Source: Hyphomicrobiales bacterium (lineage in GTDB: Bacteria; Pseudomonadota; Alphaproteobacteria; Rhizobiales; Beijerinckiaceae). From it: 51,971 bases of DNA. The DNA lies in assembly GCA_019075905.1 (NCBI GenBank), contig JAGXAM010000020.1, positions 1-51,971 on the forward strand, read 5' to 3'. The stretch's first letter is position 1, and each line of letters begins with the position of its first letter. The notes under the pieces are model-generated. The model had not been told where the DNA came from. It saw only the letters and a list, made by a program, of their open reading frames with translations, and made no database searches. This document shows positions 27,345 to 38,490 of the stretch, piece by piece. A program made the position numbers and the translations under genes.

Positions 27345-29705
27345 TTACTCGGCAGCCTTTTTCATCACGGCATGCTGTGCGGCGCGCCACACGGCTTGCG
27401 GGGTCGCCGGCATGGCGATGTTTTCGTGGCCGAGGGCGTCAGTGATGGCGTTGATCACGGCGGGCGGCGCCGCAATCGCGCCGGCTTCGCCGCAGCCCTT
27501 GATGCCCAGCGGGTTCGAGGGGCAGCGGGTTTCGGTGAAGCCAAGCTTGTAGTTCGGCAGGTCATCGGCGCGCGGCATGGCGTAATCCATGTAGCTTGCC
27601 GTCAGCAATTGCCCGTCCTTGTCATAGACCGCGCCTTCCAGCAGCGCCTGGCCGATGCCCTGGGCAATGCCGCCATGCACCTGGCCCTCGACGATCATCG
27701 GGTTGATGACCGCACCGAAATCATCCACCGCCGTCCAGCGGTCGATTCTGGTGACGCCGGTGTCGGGGTCGATCTCGACCTCGCAAATATGCACACCGGC
27801 CGGGAAGGTGAAATTGGTCGGGTCATAGAAGGCGCCTTCCTTCAGGCCCGGCTCCAACTGTGCGCCGGTGAACTTGTGGGCAATATAGGCCTGCAGCGCG
27901 ACCGAACCGAAATCAATGGTCTTATCGGTACCCTTGACGGTGAATTTGCCGTCCTTGAACTCGATGTCGGTATCGGCGGCCTCCAGCACGAAGCCAGCGA
28001 CCTTTTTCGCCTTGGCCTCGATCTTGTCGAGCGCCTTGGAGATCGCCGACATGCCGACGGCGCCCGACCGCGAGCCATAGGTGCCCATGCCCATCTGCAC
28101 CTTGTCGGTGTCGCCATGAACAATCGACACATGCTCGATCGGAATGCCGAGGCGGTCCGAGACGAGCTGGGCGAAGGTGGTTTCATGGCCCTGGCCGTGG
28201 CTGTGCGAGCCCGTCAGCACCTCGACGGTGCCGATGGCATTGACGCGCACCTCGGCCGATTCCCACAGGCCGACGCCGGCACCGAGCGAGCCTACTGCCG
28301 CCGAGGGGGCGATGCCGCAGGCCTCGATATAGGAGGAAAAGCCGACGCCGCGCAGCTTGCCCCGCGCCGCCGAATCCGCCTTGCGGGCACCCACGCCCTT
28401 GTAATCGGCCAATTCCAGCGCCTTGACCATGGAGGCGTTGAAGTCACCGGCGTCATAGGCAAAAATCAACGGCGTCTGATGCGGGAACTGGGTGATGTAA
28501 TTCATCTGGCGGAACTGGGCCGGATCAAGCCCGCGTTCACGTGCCGCCACCTCGATGATACGCTCGACGAGGAAGGTGGCTTCCGGGCGGCCGGCGCCGC
28601 GATAGGCATCGACCGGCGCGGTATTGGTATAGACCGCATCGACCTCTGCATAAATGGCCGGGATATTATACTGGCCCGACAGCAGCGGCGCATAAAGATA
28701 GGTCGGCACCGACGAGGAGAAGGTCGACAGATAGGCGCCGAGATTTGCCGTGGTCTTCACCCTCAGGCCGATGATCTTGTTATTGGCGTCGAGCGCCAGT
28801 TCGGCATGCGAGACATGGTCACGCCCGTGCGCATCGGCGAGGAAGGCCTCGGTGCGGTCAGCGGTCCATTTCACCGGGCGGCCGACCTTTTTGGCGGCCC
28901 AGACGCAGACGGTTTCTTCGGCATAGATGAAGATTTTGGCACCAAAGCCGCCACCTACATCCGGCGCGATCACCCGCAGCTTGTTTTCCGGGGCAATGCC
29001 AATGAAAGCCGAGAGCACCAGGCGCGCGACATGCGGGTTCTGGCTGGTGGTGTGCAGGCAGAACACGCCTGAACCTTCTTCATATTCACCGACAGCGGCG
29101 CGCGGTTCCATCGGGTTGGGAACGAGGCGGTTGTTGACGATATCGAGTTTGGTGATATGGGCGGCCTTGGCAAAGGCGGCTTCGGTGGCGCCCTTGTCGC
29201 CGAGATGCCAGTCATAGACCCGGTTGTCAGGGGCGACATCATGCACCGCTGCCGATTTCATGGCGCTGGCGGTGTCGGCATTGGCCGGCAGCACACCATA
29301 GGTGACGTTGATTTTCTCAGCGGCATCCTTGGCCTCGGCCAAGGTGTCGGCAATGATCACCGCGACATGGTCGCCAACATAGCGCACCTTGCCTTGCGCA
29401 AGAGCCGGATGCGCACCAGCCTTCATCGGCGAGCCATCCTTGGAATGGATCATCCAGCCGCAGATCAGGCCGCCGATCTTGTCGTCGGCAAGATCCTTGC
29501 CGGTATAGATCGCGCAGACGCCCGGCATTTTCAGAGCCTCGGCATAATCAATGGCGTCGATGGTTGCATGCGCATGCGGCGAGCGCAGGAAATAGGCGTA
29601 GGCCTGGCCATGACGGTTGACGTCAGCGGTATATTGGCCCTTGCCGGTGATAAAGCGGAAATCTTCCCTGCGCTTGACGGGTGCACCAATTCCGGTCGCA
29701 CTCAT
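27345..29705 (-). CDS. coxL: CO dehydrogenase-type large (molybdopterin) subunit, form II
   Basis: A 786-residue molybdenum-cofactor subunit of the xanthine dehydrogenase superfamily. The active-site loop reads AYRGAGR (about residues 366-372), the form II signature; true form I CO dehydrogenases have AYXCSFR. Other motifs are GGGFGAKIFIYAEE, GSHSHGQGHETTFAQ and the C-terminal GCGEAGAIAAPPAVINA. The start at 29705 has GGGAGA eight bases upstream; five more codons are open before it. Form II enzymes may oxidise CO slowly or act on other substrates, so the physiological substrate is not settled. Confidence 0.92.
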   Translation of the reverse strand: MSATGIGAPVKRREDFRFITGKGQYTADVNRHGQAYAYFLRSPHAHATIDAIDYAEALKMPGVCAIYTGKDLADDKIGGLICGWMIHSKDGSPMKAGAHPALAQGKVRYVGDHVAVIIADTLAEAKDAAEKINVTYGVLPANADTASAMKSAAVHDVAPDNRVYDWHLGDKGATEAAFAKAAHITKLDIVNNRLVPNPMEPRAAVGEYEEGSGVFCLHTTSQNPHVARLVLSAFIGIAPENKLRVIAPDVGGGFGAKIFIYAEETVCVWAAKKVGRPVKWTADRTEAFLADAHGRDHVSHAELALDANNKIIGLRVKTTANLGAYLSTFSSSVPTYLYAPLLSGQYNIPAIYAEVDAVYTNTAPVDAYRGAGRPEATFLVERIIEVAARERGLDPAQFRQMNYITQFPHQTPLIFAYDAGDFNASMVKALELADYKGVGARKADSAARGKLRGVGFSSYIEACGIAPSAAVGSLGAGVGLWESAEVRVNAIGTVEVLTGSHSHGQGHETTFAQLVSDRLGIPIEHVSIVHGDTDKVQMGMGTYGSRSGAVGMSAISKALDKIEAKAKKVAGFVLEAADTDIEFKDGKFTVKGTDKTIDFGSVALQAYIAHKFTGAQLEPGLKEGAFYDPTNFTFPAGVHICEVEIDPDTGVTRIDRWTAVDDFGAVINPMIVEGQVHGGIAQGIGQALLEGAVYDKDGQLLTASYMDYAMPRADDLPNYKLGFTETRCPSNPLGIKGCGEAGAIAAPPAVINAITDALGHENIAMPATPQAVWRAAQHAVMKKAAE

Positions 29706-29790
29706 GATCGTCTCTCCCATTCATTGTTGACACCCCGGCGCCATAGCCAGGGCAGGTTTGTCGTTCGGCTGTCCTCAAACTCGCAAGGCG

Positions 29791-30279
29791 TCACTCGGCG
29801 GCTTTGGCCATGCCCTGCATCGCCTTGGCGCCTGCGGCCACGGCCTTCACAATGTTGTGATAGCCGGTGCAGCGGCAGATATTGCCTTCCAGCTCCTCAC
29901 GGATCGTGTGCTCGGAGAGCTCATGGCCCTTGCGGTTGACCATATCCACCGCCGACATGATCATGCCGGGCGTGCAATAGCCGCATTGCAGGCCATGATG
30001 CTCGCGGAAGGCTTCCTGCATCGGATGCAGGTCGGTGCCGTGGGCAAGACCCTCGATGGTGGTGACATGTGCACCCTCGCAGGCCACGGCAAGGGTGGTG
30101 CAGCTCTTGATGGCATGGCCATCGACATGCACGACGCAAGCGCCGCACTGGCTGGTGTCGCAGCCGACATGCGTGCCGGTAAGGCGCAGCGTATCGCGAA
30201 TGAATTCCACCAGCAGCGTGCGTGGCTCGGCATGGCCTTTCACGGCCTTGCCATTCACCGTCATATGAATCATGGGCAT
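29791..30279 (-). CDS. coxS: CO dehydrogenase-type small [2Fe-2S] subunit
   Basis: A 162-residue subunit with two [2Fe-2S] clusters. The plant-type cluster is in [16 protein letters not shown] and the second in [15 protein letters not shown] with [14 protein letters not shown]. It transfers electrons from the molybdenum subunit to the FAD subunit. Start at ATG 30279 has AGGGAGAC just upstream; the frame is open to 30318 without such support. First gene of the coxSLM operon. Confidence 0.92.
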   Translation of the reverse strand: MPMIHMTVNGKAVKGHAEPRTLLVEFIRDTLRLTGTHVGCDTSQCGACVVHVDGHAIKSCTTLAVACEGAHVTTIEGLAHGTDLHPMQEAFREHHGLQCGYCTPGMIMSAVDMVNRKGHELSEHTIREELEGNICRCTGYHNIVKAVAAGAKAMQGMAKAAE

Positions 30280-30447
30280 TCGTGTCTCCCTTATGTGAAT
30301 TGAAATCCAACCACTCATCCCATCCAGACAGCGGTTCTCATGCTACTGCCTGAAGGCAAGAAGCCGTGCCCGGCCGCAATTTCTGGTTGTCGTGTTCCAT
30401 CCGTGCCATTACAGGAACGCTTGTTTCGCAGCGCACCGATTGCAAGC

Positions 30448-30476
30448 ATAGTGTTATGAAGTTCCGGGCAGGTCAA
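30448..30476 (-). promoter_or_regulatory. Possible promoter of the cox operon
   Basis: On the minus strand TTGACC (30476-30471) and CACTAT (30453-30448) are 17 bases apart, about 170 bases before coxS. The 291-base divergent gap 30280-30570 holds no other recognisable gene or site. The -10 match is weak. Confidence 0.25.
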
Positions 30477-30570
30477 CTGGTCATTTGGCCGGAAGCACAT
30501 TTCTGACCTAAGCCTTTCGCCGGACAGAAAAGTGGTTTAGCCTTCGCCATCACCTCATCAGGATGTCTCC

Positions 30571-31101
30571 ATGCCGCTCTACAGCCTCGACGGACTCACG
30601 CCCGAACTTCCCGCCGATGGCGATTACTTTATTGCGCCCGGTGCCCATGTCATCGGCAAGATAACCCTTGGCCAGGGCGCCAATATCTGGTTCGGCGCGA
30701 GCCTGCGCGGCGACAATGAGCGCATCAGCATCGGCGCGCGCTCCAATGTGCAGGAGGCCTGCGTGCTGCATACCGACATGGGCTATCCGCTCGACGTTGG
30801 CGATGATTGCACGATCGGCCATGGCGTCATCCTGCATGGCTGCACCATTGGCGCGGGCAGCCTCGTTGGCATGGGCGCGGTGGTGCTGAATGGCGCCAGG
30901 ATCGGGCGCGGCTCGCTCATCGGCGCGCATGCGCTGGTCACCGAGGGCAAGGAATTTCCCGATTTCTCGCTGATCGTCGGCGCGCCGGCCAAGGCGGTGC
31001 GCACGCTCGATGCCAAGGCGCAGGCGGCCCTGATGGCCTCGGCGGCGCATTATGTCGACAACGGGCGGCGGATGCGCAAGGGGCTGAAGGAAATCGGCTG
31101 A
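30571..31101 (+). CDS. Gamma carbonic anhydrase-like hexapeptide-repeat protein
   Basis: A 176-residue left-handed beta-helix protein of the gamma carbonic anhydrase family (YrdA/PaaY-like). Hexapeptide repeats run from about residue 30 to 130 ([40 protein letters not shown]). The three candidate zinc histidines are visible in [17 protein letters not shown]. Many members of this branch have no proven carbonic anhydrase activity. The C-terminal helix ([16 protein letters not shown]) is usual. Divergent from cox, convergent with pssA. Confidence 0.9.
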   Translation: MPLYSLDGLTPELPADGDYFIAPGAHVIGKITLGQGANIWFGASLRGDNERISIGARSNVQEACVLHTDMGYPLDVGDDCTIGHGVILHGCTIGAGSLVGMGAVVLNGARIGRGSLIGAHALVTEGKEFPDFSLIVGAPAKAVRTLDAKAQAALMASAAHYVDNGRRMRKGLKEIG

Positions 31102-31124
31102 GGGCCGCTTCCGGCGCCGCCCTC

Positions 31125-31934
31125 TCAGCTTTCCGGTGCCGGGCCGTCTTCAATCCCGGCGGCGCGCAGGGCGCCGGCCTTGCGGATGCTGAGCGGGATC
31201 AGCGCAAAATAGACCAATGTCAGCACGATCATGGTTTCCATCGGCAGGGTGAACAGCAGCAAGGTGGCGGTGGCACCGAGCAGCAGCACCAGCGGCACCT
31301 GTTCGCGCGGCACGCGGCCCAGCGTCTTGCCGGAGAAATGCGGCACGCGGCTGACCATGAGGAAGGCGACCAGCAGCATATAAATGATATCAAAGCCGAT
31401 GTTGATGCGCGTCACCGGCCAGTGCAGCGCCGAAAGATTGAGATAGAGCGGCAGCAGCACCACCAGCGCCCCGGCCGGCGCCGGCATGCCGGTGAAAAAG
31501 CTGCTGGCCCAGGCCGGCTGGCTGGTGTCATCGTGGCTGACATTGAAGCGCGCCAGCCGCAGCGCGCAGGCGGTGGCAAAGACCAGCGCGGCAAACCAGC
31601 CGAGCGCCTTGTTCTGGTCAACGCCCCACATGTAGAGAATCAAGGCCGGCGCGACGCCGAAATCAATGAAATCGGCCAGCGAATCGAGCTCCGCGCCAAA
31701 GCGCGAGGTGCCCTTCAGGGCGCGGGCAATGCGCCCGTCGAGGCCGTCGAACACGGCGGCGGCGAGAATCGCCAGCACGGCGGAGTTGAACTTGCCTTCC
31801 ATGCCAAAGCGGATGGCCGTCATGCCGAGGCAAAGCGCCAGCAAGGTGATGACATTGGGCACGATGATGCGCAACGGCACGCGGCGCAATGGCCGGCGTT
31901 TGCTGAAATCAGGCTGAAACAGGGGTCGGTTCAT
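31125..31934 (-). CDS. pssA: CDP-diacylglycerol--serine O-phosphatidyltransferase
   Basis: A 269-residue inner-membrane enzyme making phosphatidylserine from CDP-diacylglycerol and serine. The CDP-alcohol phosphotransferase motif is clear: DGLDGRIARALKGTS followed by GAELDSLADFIDFG (DG-x2-AR-x8-G-x3-D-x3-D), near residue 65. About seven hydrophobic segments follow. The start MNRPLFQPDF at 31934 is preferred over one 11 codons earlier. The phosphatidylserine decarboxylase gene psd, usually just upstream, is absent; that side is a 527-base gene-free stretch. Confidence 0.93.
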   Translation of the reverse strand: MNRPLFQPDFSKRRPLRRVPLRIIVPNVITLLALCLGMTAIRFGMEGKFNSAVLAILAAAVFDGLDGRIARALKGTSRFGAELDSLADFIDFGVAPALILYMWGVDQNKALGWFAALVFATACALRLARFNVSHDDTSQPAWASSFFTGMPAPAGALVVLLPLYLNLSALHWPVTRINIGFDIIYMLLVAFLMVSRVPHFSGKTLGRVPREQVPLVLLLGATATLLLFTLPMETMIVLTLVYFALIPLSIRKAGALRAAGIEDGPAPES

Positions 31935-32461
31935 GGCGCAAGGATAGGCGCTCGCGCGCCGCATCACAAGCGGGCGGACGCATCAGGACTGCGATGCTGC
32001 GAAGGATCACCGTAAAAATGATTTTGTCCACTTGGAAAGCCGAAGCAGCGACACTGAGAGGCTGCCTCACAAGTGAATCGTCCTGATTACAGGTGCTTGC
32101 GGTCCTGGCGTTAAGAGTTACGGTGACAATGGAATTATGGTGACACTTGCTTTTCTATTCCCCTGCACAGGATCACCACCCGCCTGTGCCGCTCATGCCA
32201 CGCTGGCAAGCCTTTGCGAAGGGCGATAGCGGGTAGAATGAGGGAATCAGGCAGGTGTCGGCGTGATTCCAGTGGCAAAGTGATCACCAGCCCCCTCACG
32301 TTGCTTCGCTTCGGTCGCAATGACGGTTGTTGATCCTGCATCTTCAACAACCGTCATTGCGAGGAGCGATAGCGACGAAGCAACCCAGGGGTTTCGGGGA
32401 GCCGTCGCCAATGGGCTCAGCGGCAGGCGTTCGTCAGCGAATTAGCGAACACACTTAAAGA
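31935..32461. other. Gene-free stretch upstream of pssA
   Basis: No convincing gene lies in these 527 bases. The right part holds a long hairpin repeat (32299-32392). Between 31968 and 32290 short open frames exist on both strands but none has a recognisable protein, ribosome-binding site or codon use like the neighbours. It might be remnant DNA. Confidence 0.5.
32299..32392. repeat. REP-like palindromic repeat, copy 2 (compact hairpin)
   Basis: Perfect 19-base arms at 32315-32333 and 32344-32362 surround a 10-base loop. Outside them the outer arms continue as the imperfect inverse pair GTTGCTTCGCTTCGG / GCGACGAAGCAAC. The core GTCATTGCGAG and AAGCAACCCAGGGG is shared with the repeats at 2442-2571 and 46972-47096, but the two halves are much closer here. 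Confidence 0.8.
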
Positions 32462-33070
32462 TCACGCCACCCAGCCGCGCGTCGCCGCGACCCAGCTGCG
32501 GGCTCGCGCTTCGGGATCGGCCGCGCCGGTGACATCATTGACCAGCGCGACGCTGTCGGCACCGGCAGCAAAACAACCTTGCGCGCGCTCAAGGGTGATG
32601 CCGCCGATGGCCACGAGCGGTATCTCGCCGATTTTTTGCTTCCATGTGGTAAGTTTGGCGACGCCCTGCGGCGCAAAGGGCATGATTTTGAGCAAGGTCG
32701 GCCAGATCGGCCCCAGCGCTACATAATCGGGTGCGAAGCTCAGGGCGCGATCCAGTTCAGCGTCATCATGGGTGGAAATGCCCAGCCTGATGCCGCGCTT
32801 TTGCAGGGCCTTGACGTCGGCGCCATCGAGATCGCCCTGGCCGAGATGCACGAAGGGGGCACCGGCGGCAATGGCTTCCTGCCAGAAATCATTGACGACG
32901 AGGGTGATGGCCTGCGCCTTGCAAAAGGCGGCGGCCTCGGCAATTTCGCGAGTCAAACGAGCACCTTGCAGGGATTTGTTGCGCAATTGAATCAGGCGAA
33001 TCCCGCAAGGCGCGAGGCGCTTGATCCAGTCAAGCGTATCGACGATCGGATAAAATGGATCGAGCTTCAT
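32462..33070 (-). CDS. thiE: Thiamine phosphate synthase
   Basis: A 202-residue TIM-barrel enzyme joining the pyrimidine (HMP-PP) and thiazole (HET-P) parts into thiamine phosphate. The motifs [64 protein letters not shown] and [20 protein letters not shown] fit ThiE. It overlaps thiG by four bases and ends the thiCOSGE operon. It is at the short end of the family. In Hyphomicrobiales this group has variant residues, but the context makes the call firm. Confidence 0.92.
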   Translation of the reverse strand: MKLDPFYPIVDTLDWIKRLAPCGIRLIQLRNKSLQGARLTREIAEAAAFCKAQAITLVVNDFWQEAIAAGAPFVHLGQGDLDGADVKALQKRGIRLGISTHDDAELDRALSFAPDYVALGPIWPTLLKIMPFAPQGVAKLTTWKQKIGEIPLVAIGGITLERAQGCFAAGADSVALVNDVTGAADPEARARSWVAATRGWVA

Positions 33071-33870
33071 GCCAGTTTCGCCTTGCCGGTCTGGGGGGTC
33101 GAGGGTTCGGCAAAATCGCGCGGCTCCATAGGCCGGGCCTCATAGGCGAGACGCCCGGCGGCTATGGCGGCGGCAAAGGCCGTGGCCATTTTCGCCGGAT
33201 CGCCGGCCCTGGCGACGGCGGTGTTGAGCAGGCAGGCGTCATAGCCAAGCTCCATGGCCGCAGCGGCATGGGACGGCAGGCCCAGCCCGGCATCGACGAT
33301 CAGCGGCACATCGGGAAACCAGGCACGCAAGGTGCGCAGGCCGTAACTGTTGTTGAGGCCCCTGCCCGAGCCGATCGGCGCGCCCCAGGGCATCAGCACC
33401 TTGCAGCCGACCGCCAGCAGCCGTTCGGCCAGAACGAGGTCTTCGGTCATATAGGGGAATACTGCAAAGCCATCGGCGCACAGGATCCGGGCGGCCTCGA
33501 CCAGCCCGAAAATATCGGGCTGCAGGGTTTCGGCATTGCCGATGACTTCGAGCTTGATCCAGTTGGTCTGGAACAATTCGCGGGCCATATGCGCGGTCGT
33601 CACCGCTTCCTTGACGGAATGGCAATCAGCGGTATTGGGCAACAGCTTGACGTTGAGGCCGCGCAACAGCTCGAAAAACGCCTGGCCGGAGCGCAGGCTC
33701 GCCTGTTCGCGGCGCAGCGACACGGTGACGATCCCGGCCCTGGCGGCGCTGACCGCCGCAGCCAGCACCGCGGGTGAAGGATAGCGCGCCGTGCCGAGCA
33801 GCAGGCGCGAGGCAAAGGTCTGGTCATAGAGGCGCAAGGGCGCCTCGCCCGGGGGGCGGGTCATGGTCAC
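33067..33870 (-). CDS. thiG: Thiazole synthase ThiG
   Basis: A 267-residue TIM-barrel enzyme forming the thiazole phosphate from deoxyxylulose phosphate, dehydroglycine and ThiS-thiocarboxylate. Visible are [52 protein letters not shown] (catalytic Lys region) and [20 protein letters not shown]. The GTG at 33870, eight bases after GGAGG inside the thiS end, is taken as start; ATG at 33864 is possible. Three bases separate it from thiS and it overlaps thiE by four. Confidence 0.95.
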   Translation of the reverse strand: MTMTRPPGEAPLRLYDQTFASRLLLGTARYPSPAVLAAAVSAARAGIVTVSLRREQASLRSGQAFFELLRGLNVKLLPNTADCHSVKEAVTTAHMARELFQTNWIKLEVIGNAETLQPDIFGLVEAARILCADGFAVFPYMTEDLVLAERLLAVGCKVLMPWGAPIGSGRGLNNSYGLRTLRAWFPDVPLIVDAGLGLPSHAAAAMELGYDACLLNTAVARAGDPAKMATAFAAAIAAGRLAYEARPMEPRDFAEPSTPQTGKAKLA

Positions 33871-33873
33871 GGC

Positions 33874-34071
33874 TTAACCTCCCTGCATGGGTGCCACGAT
33901 TTCCACGGCATCGCCCTCGTGCAGCGGCGTGGCCGGGCGCTGGTCGCGGCGGATGAAGGTGCCGTTGAGGGCGGTGGCAATGGCATCATTGGCGAGGCCA
34001 AGGTTTTGCAAAAGCTCTGCCAGCGTTGTCGCCGCGCAATCCTCGCTGACGCCATTGAGGGTGATGCGCAC
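33874..34071 (-). CDS. thiS: Sulfur carrier protein ThiS
   Basis: A 65-residue ubiquitin-like sulfur carrier ending in the essential Gly-Gly (VEIVAPMQGG). The core is ITLNGVSEDCAATTLAELLQ and GTFIRRDQRPATPLHEGDAV. The start is GTG at 34071, one base after the thiO stop (TGACGTG), giving the proper short N-terminus. Its terminal glycine is adenylated and thiocarboxylated to donate sulfur to ThiG. No thiF lies in the operon, so activation must rely on an enzyme encoded elsewhere. Confidence 0.9.
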   Translation of the reverse strand: MRITLNGVSEDCAATTLAELLQNLGLANDAIATALNGTFIRRDQRPATPLHEGDAVEIVAPMQGG

Positions 34072-34072
34072 G

Positions 34073-35077
34073 TCAGGCCACCAGTTCCCCGGCCGGGGCG
34101 CCAAAGGCTTGCGGGCTCAGCCCGGCCAGCCGCACCGCCTCATCGGCACACCAGGGCGAAAGCAGGAAACCGTGCCGGTAAAGGCCATTGATCGAGATGG
34201 TCTTGCCCCGGCGTTCGACGCGCGGCAAATTATCGGCAAAGGCCGGGCGCACATCGGCGCGCAATTCGAGAATTTCCGCCTCGTTGAACGCCGGATGCAG
34301 CGCCTGTGCGGCCTCGATCAATTCGCCGGCCGAGCGCAGGGTCACCGGGCCATGATGCTCGCTCTCGATCATGGTGGCGCCGAGCATGAACACATGGTCG
34401 GCACGCGGCACGACGTAGAGCGGCCAGCGCGGATGCAGGAGCCGCACGGAACGGGCCAGCGCGAAGCCGGGACAGCGCACGATCATCATTTCGCCGCGCA
34501 CGCCGCGCAGCCCCGACACCTGGTCGCGCGCGGCAAAGCCGCGACAATCAATGACGAGATCAACATTTTTTTCAGCCTCCTGCGGGGTCATGGCCTCGCC
34601 GAAGCGCAGGCTCGCCCCCTCCGCCACCAAAGCATCGGCAAGATGCTGAAGCGCCAGACGCGGGTCGACATGCGCCTCCCCAGCGAAAAACAGCGCCCGC
34701 TCGAAGCGCTCGCCAAGGTCGGGCTCAAGCCCGACGAGGGCGCTGGCCTCGCATGGCTCATGGTTTTCGCTCATGCGGGCAAAGCGGGTGAGTTCGCCCT
34801 GATCGCGGCGACTGGCCAGCACCAGCGTGCCGTTCTGCACGAAGGAGGAACTGTGCTCGCGCCACCAGGCCAGCGCCTTCTGGCCGTTTTCGACGACAAA
34901 GGCCTCAGCGCTTTCGCCCTCGCACCAGGGCGCCAGCATGCCGCCGGCGCACCAGGCGCAGGCTTCGACGCCGAGGGCTGGCGCGCGATCCACCAGCTCG
35001 ACATCGGCGCCGTGGCGCGCGAGCTCGGTGGCCGCCACGAGGCCGGCAACGCCGGCCCCAAGGACGCGAACCTTCAT
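34073..35077 (-). CDS. thiO: Glycine oxidase ThiO (FAD-dependent)
   Basis: A 334-residue FAD oxidase making the dehydroglycine needed by ThiG. The dinucleotide-binding motif VLGAGVAGLVAATELARHGA is at the N-terminus, followed by ACAWCAGGMLAPWCEGE, and a C-terminal segment NGLYRHGFLLSPWCADEAV typical of DAO-family oxidases. The start at 35077 (MKVRVLG) is chosen because of the FAD motif; the open frame continues upstream into thiC. It lies 28 bases after thiC and one base before thiS. Confidence 0.93.
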   Translation of the reverse strand: MKVRVLGAGVAGLVAATELARHGADVELVDRAPALGVEACAWCAGGMLAPWCEGESAEAFVVENGQKALAWWREHSSSFVQNGTLVLASRRDQGELTRFARMSENHEPCEASALVGLEPDLGERFERALFFAGEAHVDPRLALQHLADALVAEGASLRFGEAMTPQEAEKNVDLVIDCRGFAARDQVSGLRGVRGEMMIVRCPGFALARSVRLLHPRWPLYVVPRADHVFMLGATMIESEHHGPVTLRSAGELIEAAQALHPAFNEAEILELRADVRPAFADNLPRVERRGKTISINGLYRHGFLLSPWCADEAVRLAGLSPQAFGAPAGELVA

Positions 35078-35105
35078 CGCGTTTCGTCCCTGCCGGGCCA
35101 TGGCG

Positions 35106-36971
<1,866 letters not shown>

Positions 36972-37019
36972 TCACGAACGCAGGGGGTGGAAACGGCCGG
37001 CACCCGGGGCGCCCCAACA

Positions 37020-37110
37020 TCCATCCCTTCGCCGGCATGACCCGGATCAGGTTCAAAGGGTTCGGCCCTGTGGCCATCTCAGCCCCGCAGATATGCGGCG
37101 CTCCCCCTGG
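37020..37110 (-). ncRNA. TPP riboswitch (THI element) upstream of thiC
   Basis: On the minus strand the leader carries the conserved THI-box parts: GGGGGAGCGCC at the 5' side, GGGGCTGAGATGG in the pyrimidine-sensing helix, and ACCTGATCCGGGTCATGCCG with GGCGAAGGGAT at the 3' side, in the right order. The 72 bases between it and the thiC ATG can hold the expression platform. It acts in cis on the thiCOSGE operon. Confidence 0.95.
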
Positions 37111-37120
37111 AACGTCGGTA

Positions 37121-37149
37121 AATATAGGCGCAAGCAACGTGCTTGTCGA
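37121..37149 (-). promoter_or_regulatory. Sigma-70-like promoter of the thi operon
   Basis: On the minus strand TCGACA (37149-37144) is followed by 17 bases and TATATT (37126-37121). The expected start site is about 7 bases further, at the first bases of the TPP riboswitch. Both hexamers are one mismatch from consensus. Confidence 0.65.
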
Positions 37150-37200
37150 ATGAATTTCATCGGCGGGCGCGCATGGCAGACCCGCCGCGGCAAGGCGGGC

Positions 37201-38490
37201 TCAGCCGCGGTCGATCGGCTGGCCGCTGCGCTCCGGCATCATGAACATGGCTAGCATGGCGAGGGCACCGATCACCATCACATAGATCGGCGCGATCATG
37301 GAATTATGAGTGACTCCGGCCAGAAACTGCACGACAAAAGGAGTGGTGCCACCAAAAACCGCGACGCCGAGCGAATAGATCAGCGACATGCCGAAGGCGC
37401 GGATGCGGGCCGGAATGATTTCGGGCACCAGAGTCAGCGAGGCCCCGGCGCTCATCGACACCAACGCGCCGATCCATGCCGTGCCGGCAAAGACCACCCA
37501 GAGCTGGTGCACGGTGTTGACGCGGTAGACCACATAATAAACCGTCAGCCAAAGCAGCATATAGGGCAGGATCATCATGGTACGGCGCCCGAACCGGTCG
37601 GACAGGGCACCACCGACCAGCCCGCCGATCATGACGCTGAGGCCGAGCACGACCACATCCGGGAAAATGATGGTCGGGGGATAATGCAGCACGGTGACGG
37701 CATAGATCGGCATGAAAGTCGCGACATAGGTCGCGACGGTGCCGCCCATGACCAGCAGCAGTGCTTTCAGCAGCAGCATTGGATCATCGGTCAGGGATGC
37801 AGCTTTAATGCCATGGGCACCGCCGGTGCCAAGGGTTTCCGGCATGTTGGAGCGCAGATAGAGCGCCACCGGAACCAGCGCCAGGCCGACGAGGAACACC
37901 AGTCGCCAGCCCCAGGCAGCCATGGTGGCGGGCCCGAGCGCCATGGTCAGCACGATCGCGACAATGCCGGTGATGATGGAGGCGACGCCCTGGCTGGCGA
38001 TCTGCCAGGAGCCGAACAGGCCGCGTTGCTTGTCGGGCGCGATTTCAACGAGATAGGCCGTGGCCGGGCCGACATCGCCGCCAATTGCAAAGCCCTGGAC
38101 GCAGCGCCAGAAAACCACCAGCACCGGGGCGAGAAGGCCGATGCTCTTGTAGCCCGGTGTCAGCACGATGCCGAGCGTGCCGAGCGTGATCAGCGAAATG
38201 GTGAGGATCATCGCCGGGCGTCGACCGGCCCTGTCGGCATAGCGCCCGATGATCAGGCCGCCGACCGGGCGGAAGAAGAAGCCGACACCAAACACCGCCA
38301 GCGCCGACAGGAGGCCGGCGAGCTTGTCGCCCTGCGGAAAGAAGGCGGCGGCAATGGCGGGCGTGAAGAAGATGTAGCTGATGAAATCGTAAAATTCGAG
38401 GGCATTGCCAGCGACCGTCGCCACCACCAGGCCGTTGGATGGCCGGGAACGCGCTACCTCGCCATCGCCGACCGCTGAACTGCTGCTCAT
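37201..38490 (-). CDS. MFS transporter, metabolite:H+ symporter (MHS) type
   Basis: A 429-residue inner-membrane protein with about twelve hydrophobic segments. MFS motif A occurs as GRYADRAGRRPAM (loop 2-3) and again as GALSDRFGRRTMM (loop 8-9). The N-terminal ATVAGNALEFYDFISYIFFT and CVQGFAIGGDVGPATAYLVE resemble the MHS group that imports citrate, proline/betaine, aromatic or dicarboxylic acids. It precedes a catabolic cluster on the same strand but downstream of it (3' side), so uptake of an aromatic acid is plausible but unproven. Confidence 0.88.
   Translation of the reverse strand: MSSSSAVGDGEVARSRPSNGLVVATVAGNALEFYDFISYIFFTPAIAAAFFPQGDKLAGLLSALAVFGVGFFFRPVGGLIIGRYADRAGRRPAMILTISLITLGTLGIVLTPGYKSIGLLAPVLVVFWRCVQGFAIGGDVGPATAYLVEIAPDKQRGLFGSWQIASQGVASIITGIVAIVLTMALGPATMAAWGWRLVFLVGLALVPVALYLRSNMPETLGTGGAHGIKAASLTDDPMLLLKALLLVMGGTVATYVATFMPIYAVTVLHYPPTIIFPDVVVLGLSVMIGGLVGGALSDRFGRRTMMILPYMLLWLTVYYVVYRVNTVHQLWVVFAGTAWIGALVSMSAGASLTLVPEIIPARIRAFGMSLIYSLGVAVFGGTTPFVVQFLAGVTHNSMIAPIYVMVIGALAMLAMFMMPERSGQPIDRG

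Noticed and set aside
26487-29072. Long plus-strand open frame opposite coxM and coxL
   Set aside because: Antisense shadow of two clear molybdenum hydroxylase genes; no recognisable protein family.
27345-29705. Form I CO dehydrogenase large subunit
   Set aside because: The active-site loop is AYRGAGR and the gene order is S-L-M, both of form II.
32135-32350. Small minus-strand open frame in the gap before thiE
   Set aside because: It runs into the palindromic repeat, has no ribosome-binding site or known family, and its codon use is unlike the neighbours.
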